Numbered from the stretch's first letter, positions 56,301 through 64,000 are shown. The stretch is 64,000 nt of DNA from Owenia fusiformis (GCA_903813345.2 CAIIXF020000008.1:36170867-36234866), one strand, 5' to 3'. The notes: generated by a model not told the origin, from the sequence alone. Made by a program: numbers and translations.

Positions 56301-59300
56301 ATCCATCAAAAATTAAAATGGTAGCCAAATTAACTGTAACTACAGCAAATAAATAGACTTTCAATTTCAGTTCAATTCAAAACCTAAGACTTCAAAAATT
56401 ATTTATCCCCTATTATGTCACCACCAGAAGTGATTTAGTTTCCAGCTTTTTGTGGACAGTGTTCAGCAGTTGGTGTTTGGTGGTAGGCATTTGGCAGTTG
56501 GCATTCAGTGTCTGTAACAAATGGCAGGTGGTGACATCTTGATTGTAAATGCCATATGTAAACTTAAAATGATGCATCAGTTCTATTTTAAAAAAACTCA
56601 ATAATGTCTCTAAAATGCAAATAATTTTCGCTAAACTTGATCTTTATTTGAAGTATTAATAAATATGTATAATAGAAGGTTTGATGTTTTTATTGATTAA
56701 CATATAATGGGTTACAGAATAGGGCATGGAAGTCTTCTTCAATGAAAGTACCAACTAATCCACGTTCCTCATTTCATCATAATCCTGGTACAGGCCCTAA
56801 AAGTCCCCAAGGTGTTTTGCGGCAGTTGTCGTATAATGAAACTTATCGCTATTCACACTTGTTTCATGTGAGTATATATGAGTTAAGAAAGCACTATACC
56901 CCTTAAGATGGTTAAGAAAGCACCAGTCTAAGCAGCTAAGGAAGGAAATCCTCCGATCACAGGGCTTCAAAATCCAGAATATATTCTTTCTTTTTACCCC
57001 CTGCGATAAGCAGTTAGCATTTCCCTGATTAAGAACTCGCAATCTGATTGGCTGTCGCAACACTGTGACAGAAATCATGTATAAGTCATTGCGCATAATT
57101 AGATCATGTGATTCAGTTTAATCGGGCGCTTCCAAATCGGTTATAGCAGGGGGAAGAAGGAGGTAAGGATTCTGGATACCTGCTTAGGAGGATGAGGAAG
57201 GAACAAAATCTTACTTGATATCACCTTCTGAAGAAAATTTAAAAAATCTCACAAAGACCTATAAACGTCAGATTTAAGAAAGCAACCTTCTCCAATATCT
57301 TGATATTAAGAACCCACAAGCCCTTATTTCCCAACAAACACACCCTCGGTCCTTTGAAAAGAACACAAAAATTCAAATCCAGCAATGAGGCAAATTTGGC
57401 ATTTGTATGAGCTACTATTCCCCTCTCAAGCAATTCGAAACCTTCTACAATTAAGCATATGGTTTAGTTAAGAAAATACCTGACAATTGAAAGGGACACC
57501 CTTGTTGAGAAAGTCTACCCCTTGAAATATAAATGCACCCTTTGATGATGATTTCTGGTTTTAAATTGGATATTTCGAACATACCTTCTGAAGAAAACTA
57601 AATGCATGTTCCTGATCAAGGAGATATTACTTAGTGTATCTTGCTAAATTACGTGTCTATTAATAATTTCTCAGCCTGTGATTGTCTAGCTCATCTCCTC
57701 TCAATGTTTTTATAAGATCGTTTGAAATAATATTGTCAGGAAATTACACCCGTTTCAAAGAAATACAATAAACTTAATCATTTTGTTTGAATTTTTTTGT
57801 CAGAAATTTAATTCATACTGTAATTGTAGAAATAACGCCCCCCTCCTTCTCACCAAATACTAGGTGGCTATCTCAAGTTACCAAACCAGATGTGAGGGGG
57901 AAACATGCTCCATAACAATATACTTGGGAATTAAAAAATTACACCCCCTTCATATCAAATATTCAGATATACATGTGTATTTATGAATAGAGAAATTGCA
58001 TCAAATTCAAATGAAAAACTGGTATATTTATGAACTAGGAAAATACCCCCTTCATATCAAATACCGAGATATTTATTAAGAAAATCACACCTCCTTTATA
58101 CCAAATACACCAACATTTAAGAAATTGCACCCCCTTTTACACCAAATACCAACATATTTGTGAATACCAATGAATTTACAAAATCAGACATTGCACCCAT
58201 TCTCCCATACCATATACTGATATTCCTGATTTAAGAAATGACACCCACATCAAAGCAATGCCAATTTGCTTAATGATTTAAGAGATCATACCTGTTATAA
58301 ATCAATACCACAATCAGTGACTTGTCCCAGTAGGAATAGCATCATCTTTTTAACTAAATAAAATTAGATATTTATTAAATTTGTGTACTCTATCTTCACC
58401 ATTTTCTTGTAAACAGTAGATAGTTGTCTGTCTGAATTTCTGAAAATACCCTTGCCAGACCTTATTCAAAACTAAGACCAAATTCCCTGTTCCTATTTAG
58501 CATTTTTTACCTGTGGTGTACCTGTTCTGCATCAGCATTTAATTGATTAGCCCATATGTAACATGGTATGATTATTTCTGGCATTTAGACCCTTGCAGGA
58601 ATGTTAAGCAGATTCTCTCCCGAAAAGCAACCAGGTAACCAGATTTTCCTTCTTTTTTACTCTATAAAAATGTAAGAATATTTGTCAATATGAGAAAATG
58701 GTAAAATTCTAAATAAGCCAAGAAAGGGATTTTGACCATTGGGGGTTTGGCTTTATCAAGCAAGCACCGCTAAACAAAAAGAAATTTGTATTGGCCTTAC
58801 CCTAAATGAAGTGCCTGTCTCACCATTTTGAATAATATGGGTACTTTATATCTATGTGATTGTATTCTTGTCTTCAGTTATTCCTTTTTATTAAGCCTTG
58901 ATACAAGAGAAAATATTCTCTGGGATTTAATGGTCCGATAAGAACCATAATGGTCACCTGAGATAATATGGTCTCCTGGTATTATGGTAAGTAAATGGTA
59001 CCATAGGATTAAATGGTACTCTTACCCAGAGATCTGATGGTACCTTGGGATGGTCCCTTGGGATATAGTTGGTACAATGAGATTTTATTGTCGATCCCTT
59101 GTCTGCAGTATTATTTTAGGTTAGTGTTTTTCCAGGAAGCAAATTATCTTTCATAGATAATGTAAATATGTTTATTAATAGGACATCATGCAATAGCCTG
59201 ACTATACCTGATATAATATTCCATGTTAATATACATTATCAAGGTTCTCACCGGGAAATTTTAAGATCCTGGATTTTTTGCGATATCATGACTGTCTCTT

Positions 59301-61673
59301 CCCCATGTGAGATCAGAGATATCCTCTTAGTATACTTTTCATATATTATCTTCCTATTTTAATTACAGTATACATTTCTAAAAGGTTTCTGACTCCCTAT
59401 TTCTTGTTTGTATCCAATTTTGTGTATTTTTCAAAGAGTTTTACCACGAAAAATGTGACAAAAATGTAAAATTGGACTCCGGAAAAAACACTTTAGACTC
59501 TGGCAAAGCTATTAGACTCTGGAGCAAGAGGGTCTAAAGACATTAGACTCTGGAGAATCACCGAAGAATATCCGGAGTCTAAAATTATCTGATTATAGTA
59601 AAACCTGTCTAATTTGAATGGTTGAAAGGTTTTAAGATTAGCAGGGTTTTCAGGGTTTTTATATGTGACCAAATTGGAGAAAAAATGTTTAAATTGGGAG
59701 ATGATCAGCTTAGATAGGCATTACATCATGGGAATGCTCATAATGAGAAGGAGGGAGTGGGGAAGGGGGTAGGGGAGGGGGTGTGGGTAGGGAGGTATAG
59801 AGGGATATTTTCTCCTGTTCCCCAACTTGATGATTATTCTTAAAGGAATATTGTTCTCTTTGATCCAATTTTTGTCCAGGCACATTGCTTTCAATATTTT
59901 ACATCAACAGTGATGATTGATTGGATGCACTTCAGCAGGAGATTGATATTTTCCCTTTTAATCAATCTTGTCTTACTACTGAGGAATAATCCTGAATGAA
60001 GCAGAACTTATAATTAATGGAGCTGGCCAGTACCAAGAGCTAGTTGTTCTGGTAATCTTTAGAGATATCTCTGTCAATATATAGATCAATTACAAAAACA
60101 TACTGTATTGTCTCTTAAAGTTGCATATAAATACATACCTTATATTTACCTCTAAGATCTTTAGCTTCACGTGTGCAAAAACATTTTTGAGAAATATGCT
60201 GGATGATTGTGGGTTTGTGATATAAAAAACAAATGTTAAAGGCTTTGTTGCTCTTTAGATATATATCTTATGATAAATTGATTAACAATGTATAAAACTT
60301 TGAGATGTTTTATTTTCTGGCTAGCTGGTCCTTTATGACATTGAAACATGAGGAAGTTATTCCAATGTTATTAATATTTTATGCTTCATCTAACAGACTG
60401 AGTCTGCATTAAAACTCAGTGTGTCATATCATAGAATGCAGGCCCATAGCCAGTAAAGTGAACTAAGGGTGTTCGGTTTTCAAAAATTCCAGGGGATTCA
60501 CATTTGATAATTTTGGCCCAAAATCGATTGAAAAGTGCTTAAAATACGAAAAACTGCATGCTTTTGAATGATAAGATGAATAGAAGCAATCTTGATTTTG
60601 ATTTTCATCATGAAATATTCTAAATTTAGTAAAAGTGATATCATATTTGAAAGATGATACCATATTTGTTAGATGAAATTTTTTTTTTAATATTATCATT
60701 ATATTTTAATTTTGACTGCAATTGTATAAGCATGTTTGTATGTGTGTGCCACTGTTTCAAAAGCGATTACAATAAATAAATAAAAAAATAGTTAAGTTAA
60801 GGTGAATTTTTTGTATGTCTACCATGTTCTCTGTTCCCAATTATCCACATGGCGGTGAAACTGGTGAAAATCTCATAGGTTTATTTGCCTATTTTGTGTC
60901 AAATACAAATACATGAATGCAATAGACAAGATGCGAGTAGAAATAATCTTTTACGCCATTAAAAATTCATAATTGATGTCATATTTAGAATCTACATGTA
61001 AAATGACATCTAGAAATGTGGTTTTGAAGAGTTGTTCAACTTTGAATTTAATTTTCTTTGAAAATATGATTTCAAGTTCGGGGAGATTCCCCATAGACCA
61101 CATGTTGTAAAATAACAAAAAGTGAAATATCTTTTTTGTATTAGGCAGATAACATTTTAAAAGTATTTTGCAGGCTTAGTCTGCATAGGTTGACGTATAA
61201 ATTATATAATGTGAAACTATATTTATATACTTATAATTGGTAGTAATTAGTATAAATACTACATATATTATCACAAACATACTTGTAATAAGTAACATAA
61301 ATTATACAAATTACGTATTATCTCAATTTATGCCCCACAAGTGTAGGTGACAAATGACATCATATGCAATTATATATATATATTCTTTTATATTTACTTT
61401 CTGACTAATATACACTCCCTGACATGCACATGTAACAAACCATATGTACACTTCTTAGATTGACTTTAAGTAAAAAATGTATTTACATTTGCATCGATGC
61501 ATTCCCAGGCATATAATTTAAAACTCTATTTCCAGGATCCAAAGATCGCCGCTGACCTTGACCCTTGTTTCCTTGGTAACCTTGGTGATCGTACAGTAAC
61601 AGTTTGTAGTGGGCTGGACCTTGTGAATATATTTTACTCTCATTTTGTCGCTCCAGAACCTGAAATAGCCAAG
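38263..61673 (+). CDS. PLCB4: Phospholipase C beta, PLCB4/norpA type, 5' four coding exons (partial)
   Basis: Coding exons 38263-38364, 55005-55085, 55483-55542 and 61536-61673, all phase 0 with consensus GT-AG introns, give 127 residues; the gene continues past 64000. The enzyme hydrolyses phosphatidylinositol 4,5-bisphosphate to IP3 and diacylglycerol at the plasma membrane downstream of Gq-coupled receptors; the norpA orthologue drives fly phototransduction. The visible part covers most of the N-terminal PH domain. YDFKWQTEIPDVLLKGAYF, VRVDEYGHFIYWKSEGREGQ, VIECSQISDIRSS and DPKIAADL...VTVCSGLDLVNI follow mammalian PLCB4 (YEFNWQKEVPSFLQEGAVF..., EGQVLECS, DPKILAAL, CVCSGTDLVNI) far better than PLCB1-3. 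The catalytic X/Y barrel, C2 and C-terminal coiled coil lie outside the window. Start: first ATG after a splice acceptor (38245), so at least one non-coding 5' exon lies upstream. Confidence 0.92.
38440..38615. repeat. TACAGTAAAACCTG-family element in PLCB4 intron 1
   Basis: Begins TACAGTGAAACCTTTCTAGT and ends near GTGTTCAGATATAGGTTATA, about 75 bp downstream of coding exon 1. Confidence 0.6.
38698..38862 (+). repeat. ATCCAGAAT-ended repeat, inverted partner of 56945-57190
   Basis: TATCCAGAATCCGTACCTCC, CTTCTTCCCCCTGCTATAGC, GATTGCGAGTTCTTAAT, GGGGGTAAAAAGAAAGAATA and TGTGATCGGAGG recur in reverse complement at 56945-57190, where about 75 more internal bases are present. Ends ATCCAGAAT/ATTCTGGAT are inverted, so this is a small inverted-repeat element. 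Confidence 0.75.
38870..39950. other. PLCB4 intron 1, little recognised
   Basis: The 110-codon ORF at 38957-39289 has no recognisable family. A fragment at 39786-39845 matches the AAGAGAGTTTCATCTTC repeat. Confidence 0.45.
39955..40105 (-). repeat. GTGGGTGCAAATTTTCAGGTGGG family copy
   Basis: Reverse-oriented degraded copy with CTGAAAATCTGTTTGTACCC, ACTTGGTAATGGAAAAATCA and TTGTGAAAATGACGC. Confidence 0.5.
40110..41110. other. PLCB4 intron 1, little recognised
   Basis: AT-rich; includes a weak copy of the CTCTTT stem-loop motif at 40605-40670 (ACTCTTTGAATAAGTGATGA ... ACCAATCAGAGT). Confidence 0.4.
41115..41465. repeat. Minisatellite, about 22-bp unit
   Basis: About sixteen units of CAAACCATTTGATTTTCTGA with substitutions and 1-3 bp length changes. 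Confidence 0.93.
42285..42361. repeat. 77-bp direct duplication, copy 1
   Basis: Identical to 42710-42786 by eye (GGTTGTGCCAGGTGCCTGAT to TTGTACAGGAAGTA). A 19-bp perfect inverted repeat (GGCCTGAATTTTTTACTTC at 42646-42664, inverse at 42781-42799) overlaps the edge of copy 2. Confidence 0.93.
42331..42591 (-). CDS. Small ORF with SAM-like helical domain, function unknown
   Basis: An 86-codon intronless frame; the likely start is the internal Met12 (MEKFEFDKWIKFSEITEDSQ). The sequence has the spacing of a sterile-alpha-motif fold: FDKWIKFSEI, WLLSEGFDNISSLINMSSED, LDGVALKKGEIRSLLAGVKQ, LQREA. Hydrophobic positions alternate as in five short helices, and composition looks coding. SAM domains mediate protein-protein contacts, but no partner can be inferred. 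It lies antisense inside PLCB4 intron 1, in a segment flanked by a 77-bp direct duplication (42285-42361 and 42710-42786) that includes its own C-terminal codons. Could be a retrocopy, an element-encoded protein or a captured exon. Confidence 0.45.
   Translation of the reverse strand: MLVIVSKIKLIMEKFEFDKWIKFSEITEDSQKWLLSEGFDNISSLINMSSEDLDGVALKKGEIRSLLAGVKQLQREATSCTKVATG
42710..42786. repeat. 77-bp direct duplication, copy 2
   Basis: Second copy, followed by AAAAATTCAGGCCCCCCCC, where copy 1 is followed by the SAM-like coding sequence. Confidence 0.93.
44135..44425. mobile_element. 291-bp inverted-repeat element, TTATTATATCACT ends
   Basis: Left TTATTATATCACTATCTAGC and right GCTAGACAGTGATATAATAA are inverted with one mismatch. 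Interior has GTGGGATATGTGGCGATATT mirrored partly by TATCTAGCGATATCCCACG, and AAAATGGCAGACGAACCGAG, a well-placed ATG with 13 codons before a stop. No donor. Confidence 0.75.
44430..46316. other. PLCB4 intron 1, little recognised
   Basis: No supported gene. ORFs at 44565-45202 are unconvincing. A copy of the AAGAGAGTTTCATCTTC repeat lies at 45560-45660. Confidence 0.4.
46322..46532. mobile_element. CAGGCCC-ended MITE, intact, 5-bp target duplication
   Basis: Ends CAGGCCCGTAGCCAGG and its exact inverse, flanked by CAAAT at 46317-46321 and 46533-46537. Interior is symmetric, with C/G runs beside each end. Related copies: 27625-27828 (intact), 36306, 37877 and 60443 (partial). An abundant low-complexity family whose translation mimics proteins in automatic annotation. 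Confidence 0.92.
46844..46965. repeat. Long hairpin with CRE-like motifs in both arms
   Basis: TTATGTCACTATGACGTGAA plus ATATGCCT is repeated exactly in inverse at the right end (28-bp perfect stem). The stem continues imperfectly through ATATAG to a short loop around 46900. Each arm has TGACGTGA, and a full TGACGTCA lies at 47003-47010 just outside. Confidence 0.85.
47476..47530 (+). repeat. CTCTTT-AAGAGATAAT stem-loop motif
   Basis: AAAGAGAGCATTATCTAGAC, TCTTTCAGTTTGAGATAATC, then ACCAATCAGAATAGG. Comparable blocks are at 28205, 40605, 51805-51900 and 62264-62345. Confidence 0.4.
47894..49430. mobile_element. Inverted-repeat element with 8-bp target duplication, interrupted
   Basis: AAATAGAT occurs at 47886-47893 and 49431-49438. 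Ends TTATCCCGTACCAGGACTAT and (reverse complement) TTATCCTGTGCCAGGACTAT start arms of about 180 bp: left 47894-48080; right 48262-48348 plus 49342-49430, split by the nested element at 48349. Matching landmarks include ATTCTTTTGCC and GATTACAA, CTTAAGATACC and ATTCTTTTCGTGT. Eight-bp duplication suggests hAT-like or Merlin-like origin. No transposase ORF. Confidence 0.88.
48349..49341. mobile_element. Tc1/mariner-like foldback made of two inverted transposase 3' ends
   Basis: TA duplication at 48347-48348 and 49342-49343. Ends CAGGGTGACCGGAAAAAAAG and its inverse. Both arms hold a decayed transposase C-terminus reading outward: minus strand from about 48709 (NPPDFLLWGNLKDNVYQNNP, QTI/ETIADLKVAI) and plus strand from about 48970 (NPADFFLYGYLKDNLYQNNP, QTIVDLKKAI). 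The motif NP.DFFLWG.LKD.VY.NNP is characteristic of mariner-type DDE transposases. Arms extend to about 48750 and 48927, so nearly the whole element is a palindrome with roughly 180 bp of spacer. No complete catalytic domain remains. Confidence 0.88.
49443..49585 (-). mobile_element. GTGGTGACAT-family element, short
   Basis: CACCAGAAGTGGTGACATAT, TGTTACAGTCTTTTGTGG, GTAGGCACTCGGTTGTTGG, GGCATCTGTAACAAATGG, then GGTGATGACATTTTGC. Both ends present, no core. Confidence 0.65.
50091..51545. repeat. Minisatellite, about 62-bp unit, over 20 copies
   Basis: Unit: ATCTATTTGGTGGTATTGAA, TACTTGAAGCTTTTGCATAG, AGGTCTTCTATCTCTTACAC. Some units are deleted to about half length (50630-50760), and blocks such as 50580-50690 and 50700-50810 are near repeats of each other. 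In PLCB4 intron 1. Confidence 0.95.
51805..51900 (+). repeat. CTCTTT-AAGAGATAAT stem-loop motif
   Basis: TGTACTCTTCGAATAAGAGATAAT followed by ACCAATCCGAATACTTC. Same motif order as at 47476-47530 and 62264-62345. Confidence 0.4.
52010..53375. repeat. Minisatellite, 44-bp unit, about 30 copies with higher-order structure
   Basis: Unit: TTTAGGTCATTTAGAACTTG, TTGGCTGCATCAAAACAGTA, CC. Variants (CATTTAG, CATATAG or CATGTAG; GCATCA or GTATCA) recur in ordered blocks. A five-unit, 220-bp block starting at 52741 is repeated exactly at 52961. Confidence 0.96.
53688..53910. repeat. CACTGGCGGATCT-family element
   Basis: Left end CACTGGCGGATCTACCCC, right end CAAATCCACCCCTG: imperfect inverted pair. 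Interior GGGCCTTTTTAGGCATTACT, GGGCCTTAAATTTTTG and AGACTTGAAATGACCCCTCT match 63262-63480. Confidence 0.65.
54690..54865 (+). repeat. Short tandem repeat, TGACCATTTTACTGTC unit
   Basis: CCTTTGACCATTTTACTGTC is repeated with 18-bp and then about 60-bp spacing (CATCTGTGACTGCAT). The plus-strand ORF here merely reads the repeat. It lies just upstream of PLCB4-like exon 2. Confidence 0.85.
55005..55085 (+). CDS. PLCB4: PLCB4-like coding exon 2
   Basis: Twenty-seven codons: DTFSVEGRCFVRVDEYGHFI then YWKSEGR. Acceptor TTTCAG, donor AGG|GTAAGT. PH-domain beta strands. Confidence 0.92.
55086..55482 (+). other. PLCB4 intron 2
   Basis: 397-bp intron with a short TACAGTAAAACCTG-family relic at 55128-55225 (CAGTAGAACACCTTCGG; GGTGTTCTACTAACAGAGTG). 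Confidence 0.6.
55483..55542 (+). CDS. PLCB4: PLCB4-like coding exon 3
   Basis: Twenty codons, EGQVIECSQISDIRSSYSPK, nearly identical in its first half to PLCB4 EGQVLECS. Acceptor TTCCAG, donor AAG|GTAAGT. Only 60 nt, so invisible to ORF length filters. Confidence 0.93.
56412..56545 (-). mobile_element. GTGGTGACAT-family element, short
   Basis: ATGTCACCACCAGAAGTGAT, GTTTCCAGCTTTTTGTGG, TTGGTGTTTGGTGGTAGGCA, GTCTGTAACAAATGGC, AGGTGGTGACATCTTG. Confidence 0.65.
56945..57190 (-). repeat. ATCCAGAAT-ended repeat, fuller copy
   Basis: Reverse-complement partner of 38698-38862. Ends at ATCCAGAATATATTC (56981) and GGATTCTGGATACC (57180), with the extra interior CTGATTGGCTGTCGCAACAC. Confidence 0.75.
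57480..58330. repeat. Degenerate tandem repeat rich in CACCCCCTT
   Basis: Irregular units of about 50-60 bp built on AAATTGCACCCCCTTTTACA, CCAAATACCAACATATTTGT and GAATTTA. Clearest at 57900-58250. Confidence 0.65.
58925..59100 (+). repeat. Diverged ATGGTACC tandem repeat
   Basis: Words GGATTTAATGGTCC, ATAATGGTCACCTG, ATATGGTCTCCTGG, AAATGGTACCATAGG and TGATGGTACCTTGGG recur every 20-30 bp. Confidence 0.6.
59470..59590. repeat. TTAGACTCTGG repeat cluster with inverted ends
   Basis: AATTGGACTCCGGA at the left and TCCGGAGTCTAAAATT at the right are inverted. Between them TTAGACTCTGG occurs three times, one of them spaced by GGGTCTAAAGACA. Confidence 0.65.
59752..59802 (+). other. Potential G-quadruplex tract
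   Basis: More than six runs of at least three G separated by 1-7 bases on the plus strand (GGGAGTGGGGAAGGGGG, TAGGGGAGGGGGTGTGGG, TAGGGAGG). It would be present in the PLCB4 pre-mRNA, intron 3. Confidence 0.6.
59810..60440. other. PLCB4 intron 3, nothing recognised
   Basis: AT-rich intron with no supported ORF or repeat. Confidence 0.45.
60443..60575. repeat. Half copy of the CAGGCCC MITE
   Basis: CAGGCCCATAGCCAGTAAAG, TTCGGTTTTCAAAAATTCCA, GGATTCACATTTGATAATTT and AAAAACTGCATGCTTTTGAA match one side of 46322-46532. Confidence 0.65.
60845..61145. repeat. Inverted copy of the nested element at 31218-31656
   Basis: GATGCGAGTAGAAATAATCT, AATCTACATGTAAAATGACA, TCTAGAAATGTGGTTTTGAA and GGGGAGATTCCCCATAGACC are the reverse complement of 31440-31656. 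Confidence 0.75.
61536..61673 (+). CDS. PLCB4: PLCB4-like coding exon 4
   Basis: Forty-six codons: DPKIAADLDPCFLGNLGDRT, VTVCSGLDLVNIFYSHFVAP, EPEIAK. Matches the PH-domain end of PLCB4. Acceptor TTCCAG, donor AAG|GTGAGT. No further exon was found before 64000. Confidence 0.94.
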
Positions 61674-63255
61674 GTGAGTTAACAGATCTAAATAAAGGCC
61701 TCTTTCTAGTATTATTCCATGTGTTTTCAATGCTCATTTGTGCTGTCTTGAAGGTACTTTGGAAATAACATCCATGGTCAGTACAACATAAAGGGATGTT
61801 ATTACAAGAAATCTTGGTTTAATTGTGTTGGATGAAGACTCTATCCCATGTTGATCCTCATCACATCTTTGTGCCTTCGACTAGAGAGGAGCTATTAGAA
61901 GGTCATGATTTCCCATGATGCCCCTAGCCCTAATCTTAAGATTCAGGGCATCAGTAATTCCCTAAAAATTACTTTAACAGTAATTATTAAAGAGTAGACA
62001 TGTTATAGATGGACTATGTGTTAATATTCATCCATTTGTGATCATTGTTGTTTCAATGTTACACAAAATTATGTCAATATTTATCTTCAACTTCAGCTCA
62101 GTTTTGCTGAGGCATCTGTTTCTTGTTGGGTGGAATACAGCCATATTATACACCCTTCCCCATTGTTGGACTTTGTTTTCCCTCTTTAGATTAGAGATAC
62201 CGCTTTGATCAAAATATGTTCTCAAATTCAGAAAATCACTAATCCACGTTTTTGCTATAAAGAGCATTATCCTTTCAAAAAGTTGGATTTCTTAGACTCT
62301 TTCAATAAGAGATAATTCTTTCATCGAGCCTTACCAAAGCAGATTACCCTAATTAAAATTGAGCTTGTCGATCAGACCTGCAGTCGCAGAATTATTTCAT
62401 TCCTTTCAAAGTAGCTGGCATATATTTCTTATGTAAACTCCTATTAAATACCATTAATGATTCATTTTGGATCATTAAGATTGTAACTCATCAGAACTGT
62501 AAATTATCTATCTTAGTAAGAGGACAATAATTCCTACTTGCTCCAGGGCTTCAGGGTATTGGACTTTTCTTGAGCATCACAATTACATTGTAGGAAGTAT
62601 TCTGCCATCTCAAGGGAGAACCTTCTCAATCCTCTTATATGTCATCTTTTCTAGGGCATCACAATGACATATCAATTGTTATAAGTATTCTGCTGCTCTG
62701 TCAAGGGAGAACATCTCAATCCTCTTATATGTCATCTTTCTACTCTCAGGCCAGAGTAATTAGATACTTTGTTTATCATTGATTTCAGTTTTAGTAGGAA
62801 AGAAATTAAAGCAATTTTCAAAGCCTCAAAGAGTTGCTTATGTCTAATATGATATGTGCCAAAATATTGCGAATGCAAATATCTAATAATGTATTATCCG
62901 TACTGCATAGGCATTATCTATTGAGCTGTTTAAGATTCTCGTAGAAAGTTTAGTAAGGATACACTAAACATATTAGTTATTTATTTTAGCCTTTCATGTC
63001 TTGTTCATGTCTCGGTCTAAGCAGATAGACTATTCAGATGCGATTAAATGTAAGCAGTAAGTCCTAGATTAGGGGAGAGGTCTGTTTTAATTGAAAGTGT
63101 CAAGTCCAAGATTATATTTATAAAGCAGACTGTAGTAGAATATAAAACAGTTCTACTTAGATATGCTTGGATAGTTGATTTAATATTAGATCATGGCCAG
63201 ACTGAATTCTAGATCTTCAAATCTTGCTTCTGTGAACCCCATTTCATGTACATAT
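61674..63255 (+). other. PLCB4 intron 4 (start)
   Basis: No further PLCB exon seen. Contains a CTCTTT-AAGAGATAAT block at 62264-62345 and a two-copy repeat of TCTGCCATCTCAAGGGAGAA-type sequence at 62575-62745 (CAATCCTCTTATATGTCATC twice). Confidence 0.5.
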
Positions 63256-63261
63256 CTCATG

Positions 63262-63480
63262 CACTGGCGGATCTTGGGGGCCCCCCCTTAGGTGGGCCCA
63301 GAAAAAAACCGGGCCAAAAAAGCCTTAAGGCCCCAAAAAGTAGGCCTTTTTCATCATTACTGGGCCTTGTAAGGCCTTATTTTTTAATTCCAGGCCAAGT
63401 TTTGAAGAAAATGGGCCTCAAATTTGGGCCCACTTTTGGGTTTTAGGGGCCCAAATCTTTTTTCACGCAATCGCAGGAGT
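63262..63480. repeat. CACTGGCGGATCT-family element, right end absent
   Basis: CACTGGCGGATCTTGGGGGC, GGGCCAAAAAAGCCTTAAGG, GGCCTTTTTCATCATTACTG and AATGGGCCTCAAATTTGGGC. The encoded LADLGGPPLGGPRKK frame is an artefact of the repeat. Confidence 0.65.
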
Positions 63481-63934
63481 TTTTTTCTCTGACTTGAAAT
63501 TTGGGCCTCTCCCATTGTTGGTTGGTTCCCAGATTGGCTCCTGCTCACTTCATTCTTTCTATTGATGAAGAAGAAGGATAGTAGAGGGGAGGGGGGTCTA
63601 TTTTTTTTTAATATGTACGTGCTAGGACTAGATGTATATGCAGGGTTGTTTAGAATACATAAAAACCCATGTCTTGAAACTTATGCTTAGATATATTATC
63701 TCAAAAATTGCAGCAATAATACATCAAGTGATCCTCTTCATTTTACCCTCTACCAAATATTCATCTTTCCATCACGTCATTAATTATTAAATCTACAGGA
63801 GAGGACATAATTTTGGTGAATAAACTATAATATGCATTCATTGTATACAGGAAAATCTGTCTAATTATTTCCAGCCAAATGTTTTCAGATTAGCATTCCT
63901 TCACATTTGAAGGGCATTTCTTAAAGGCAGAATC

Positions 63935-64000
63935 AGATCTATGGGGGTGACAAAATTACAAGCAACATGTACAACTGACCTACCAATCTATTCCTTACTA
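63935..64000 (+). repeat. Dispersed repeat shared with 8585-8672, cut by window end
   Basis: ATCTATGGGGGTGACAAAATT, AAGCAACATGTACAACTGAC and ATCTATTCCTTACTA are in the same order as at 8585-8672. Confidence 0.5.

Noticed and set aside
55935-56309. 124-codon minus-strand ORF, the longest in the window
   Set aside because: No recognisable domain, lies in PLCB4 intron 3, and composition is not gene-like; a chance open frame in AT-rich DNA is likelier.
58589-58634. Candidate 46-nt PLCB4 exon (TLAGMLSRFSPEKQP) with AG acceptor and GTAACC donor
   Set aside because: Exons 3 and 4 join in phase and match PLCB4 directly (PK|DPK). Adding 46 nt would shift the frame, and the peptide has no counterpart in the family.

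Overview
The window is animal nuclear DNA: AT-rich, mostly non-coding, with GT-AG introns and many transposon-derived repeats and minisatellites. The genes and repeat types (Mutator-like, Tc1/mariner-like, TTAA-target and terminal-hairpin/tandem-core elements) fit a marine invertebrate such as an echinoderm, hemichordate or mollusc. I cannot name the species from the sequence alone. No bacterial operon, rRNA, CRISPR array or viral gene was seen.

Two conserved genes are supported. (1) Minus strand, 12141 down to 2140: a complete nine-exon gene for the alpha subunit of mitochondrial branched-chain 2-oxoacid dehydrogenase (BCKDHA, 455 residues as assembled). It has a predicted transit peptide, the thiamine-diphosphate GDG...NN motif split over exons 5/6, and the phosphorylation loop. 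(2) Plus strand, from 38263 to beyond the right edge: the first four coding exons (127 residues, most of the N-terminal PH domain) of a phospholipase C beta most like PLCB4/norpA. Its first coding intron is 16.6 kb. A small SAM-like ORF (42591-42331, minus) sits inside that intron within a repeat insertion.

Layout. 1-2139: BCKDHA 3' flank with old repeats. 2140-12141: BCKDHA, whose introns hold a 70-bp minisatellite that multiplies the exon 3 splice donor, a partial tandem duplication of exon 4, and a 1-kb TTAA-flanked foldback element. 12142-12833: shared upstream region. 12834-17107: a 4.3-kb Mutator-like element with 9-bp target duplication, containing a nested element with a 162-bp tandem core and a tRNA-like SINE. 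17108-38245: intergenic DNA with minisatellites, many short inverted-repeat elements, and a 539-bp near-perfect palindrome carrying a mirrored ATG-plus-splice-donor segment. 38246-64000: PLCB4-like gene; its introns hold two large minisatellites (50.1-51.5 and 52.0-53.4 kb), a nested pair of DNA elements (one a foldback made of two inverted transposase 3' ends), and degraded repeats.

The two genes are not functionally linked: one is mitochondrial amino-acid catabolism, the other Gq-coupled phosphoinositide signalling. The unusual content is structural: repeats that copy splice signals, palindromic elements, and a recurrent hairpin/tandem-core element family.
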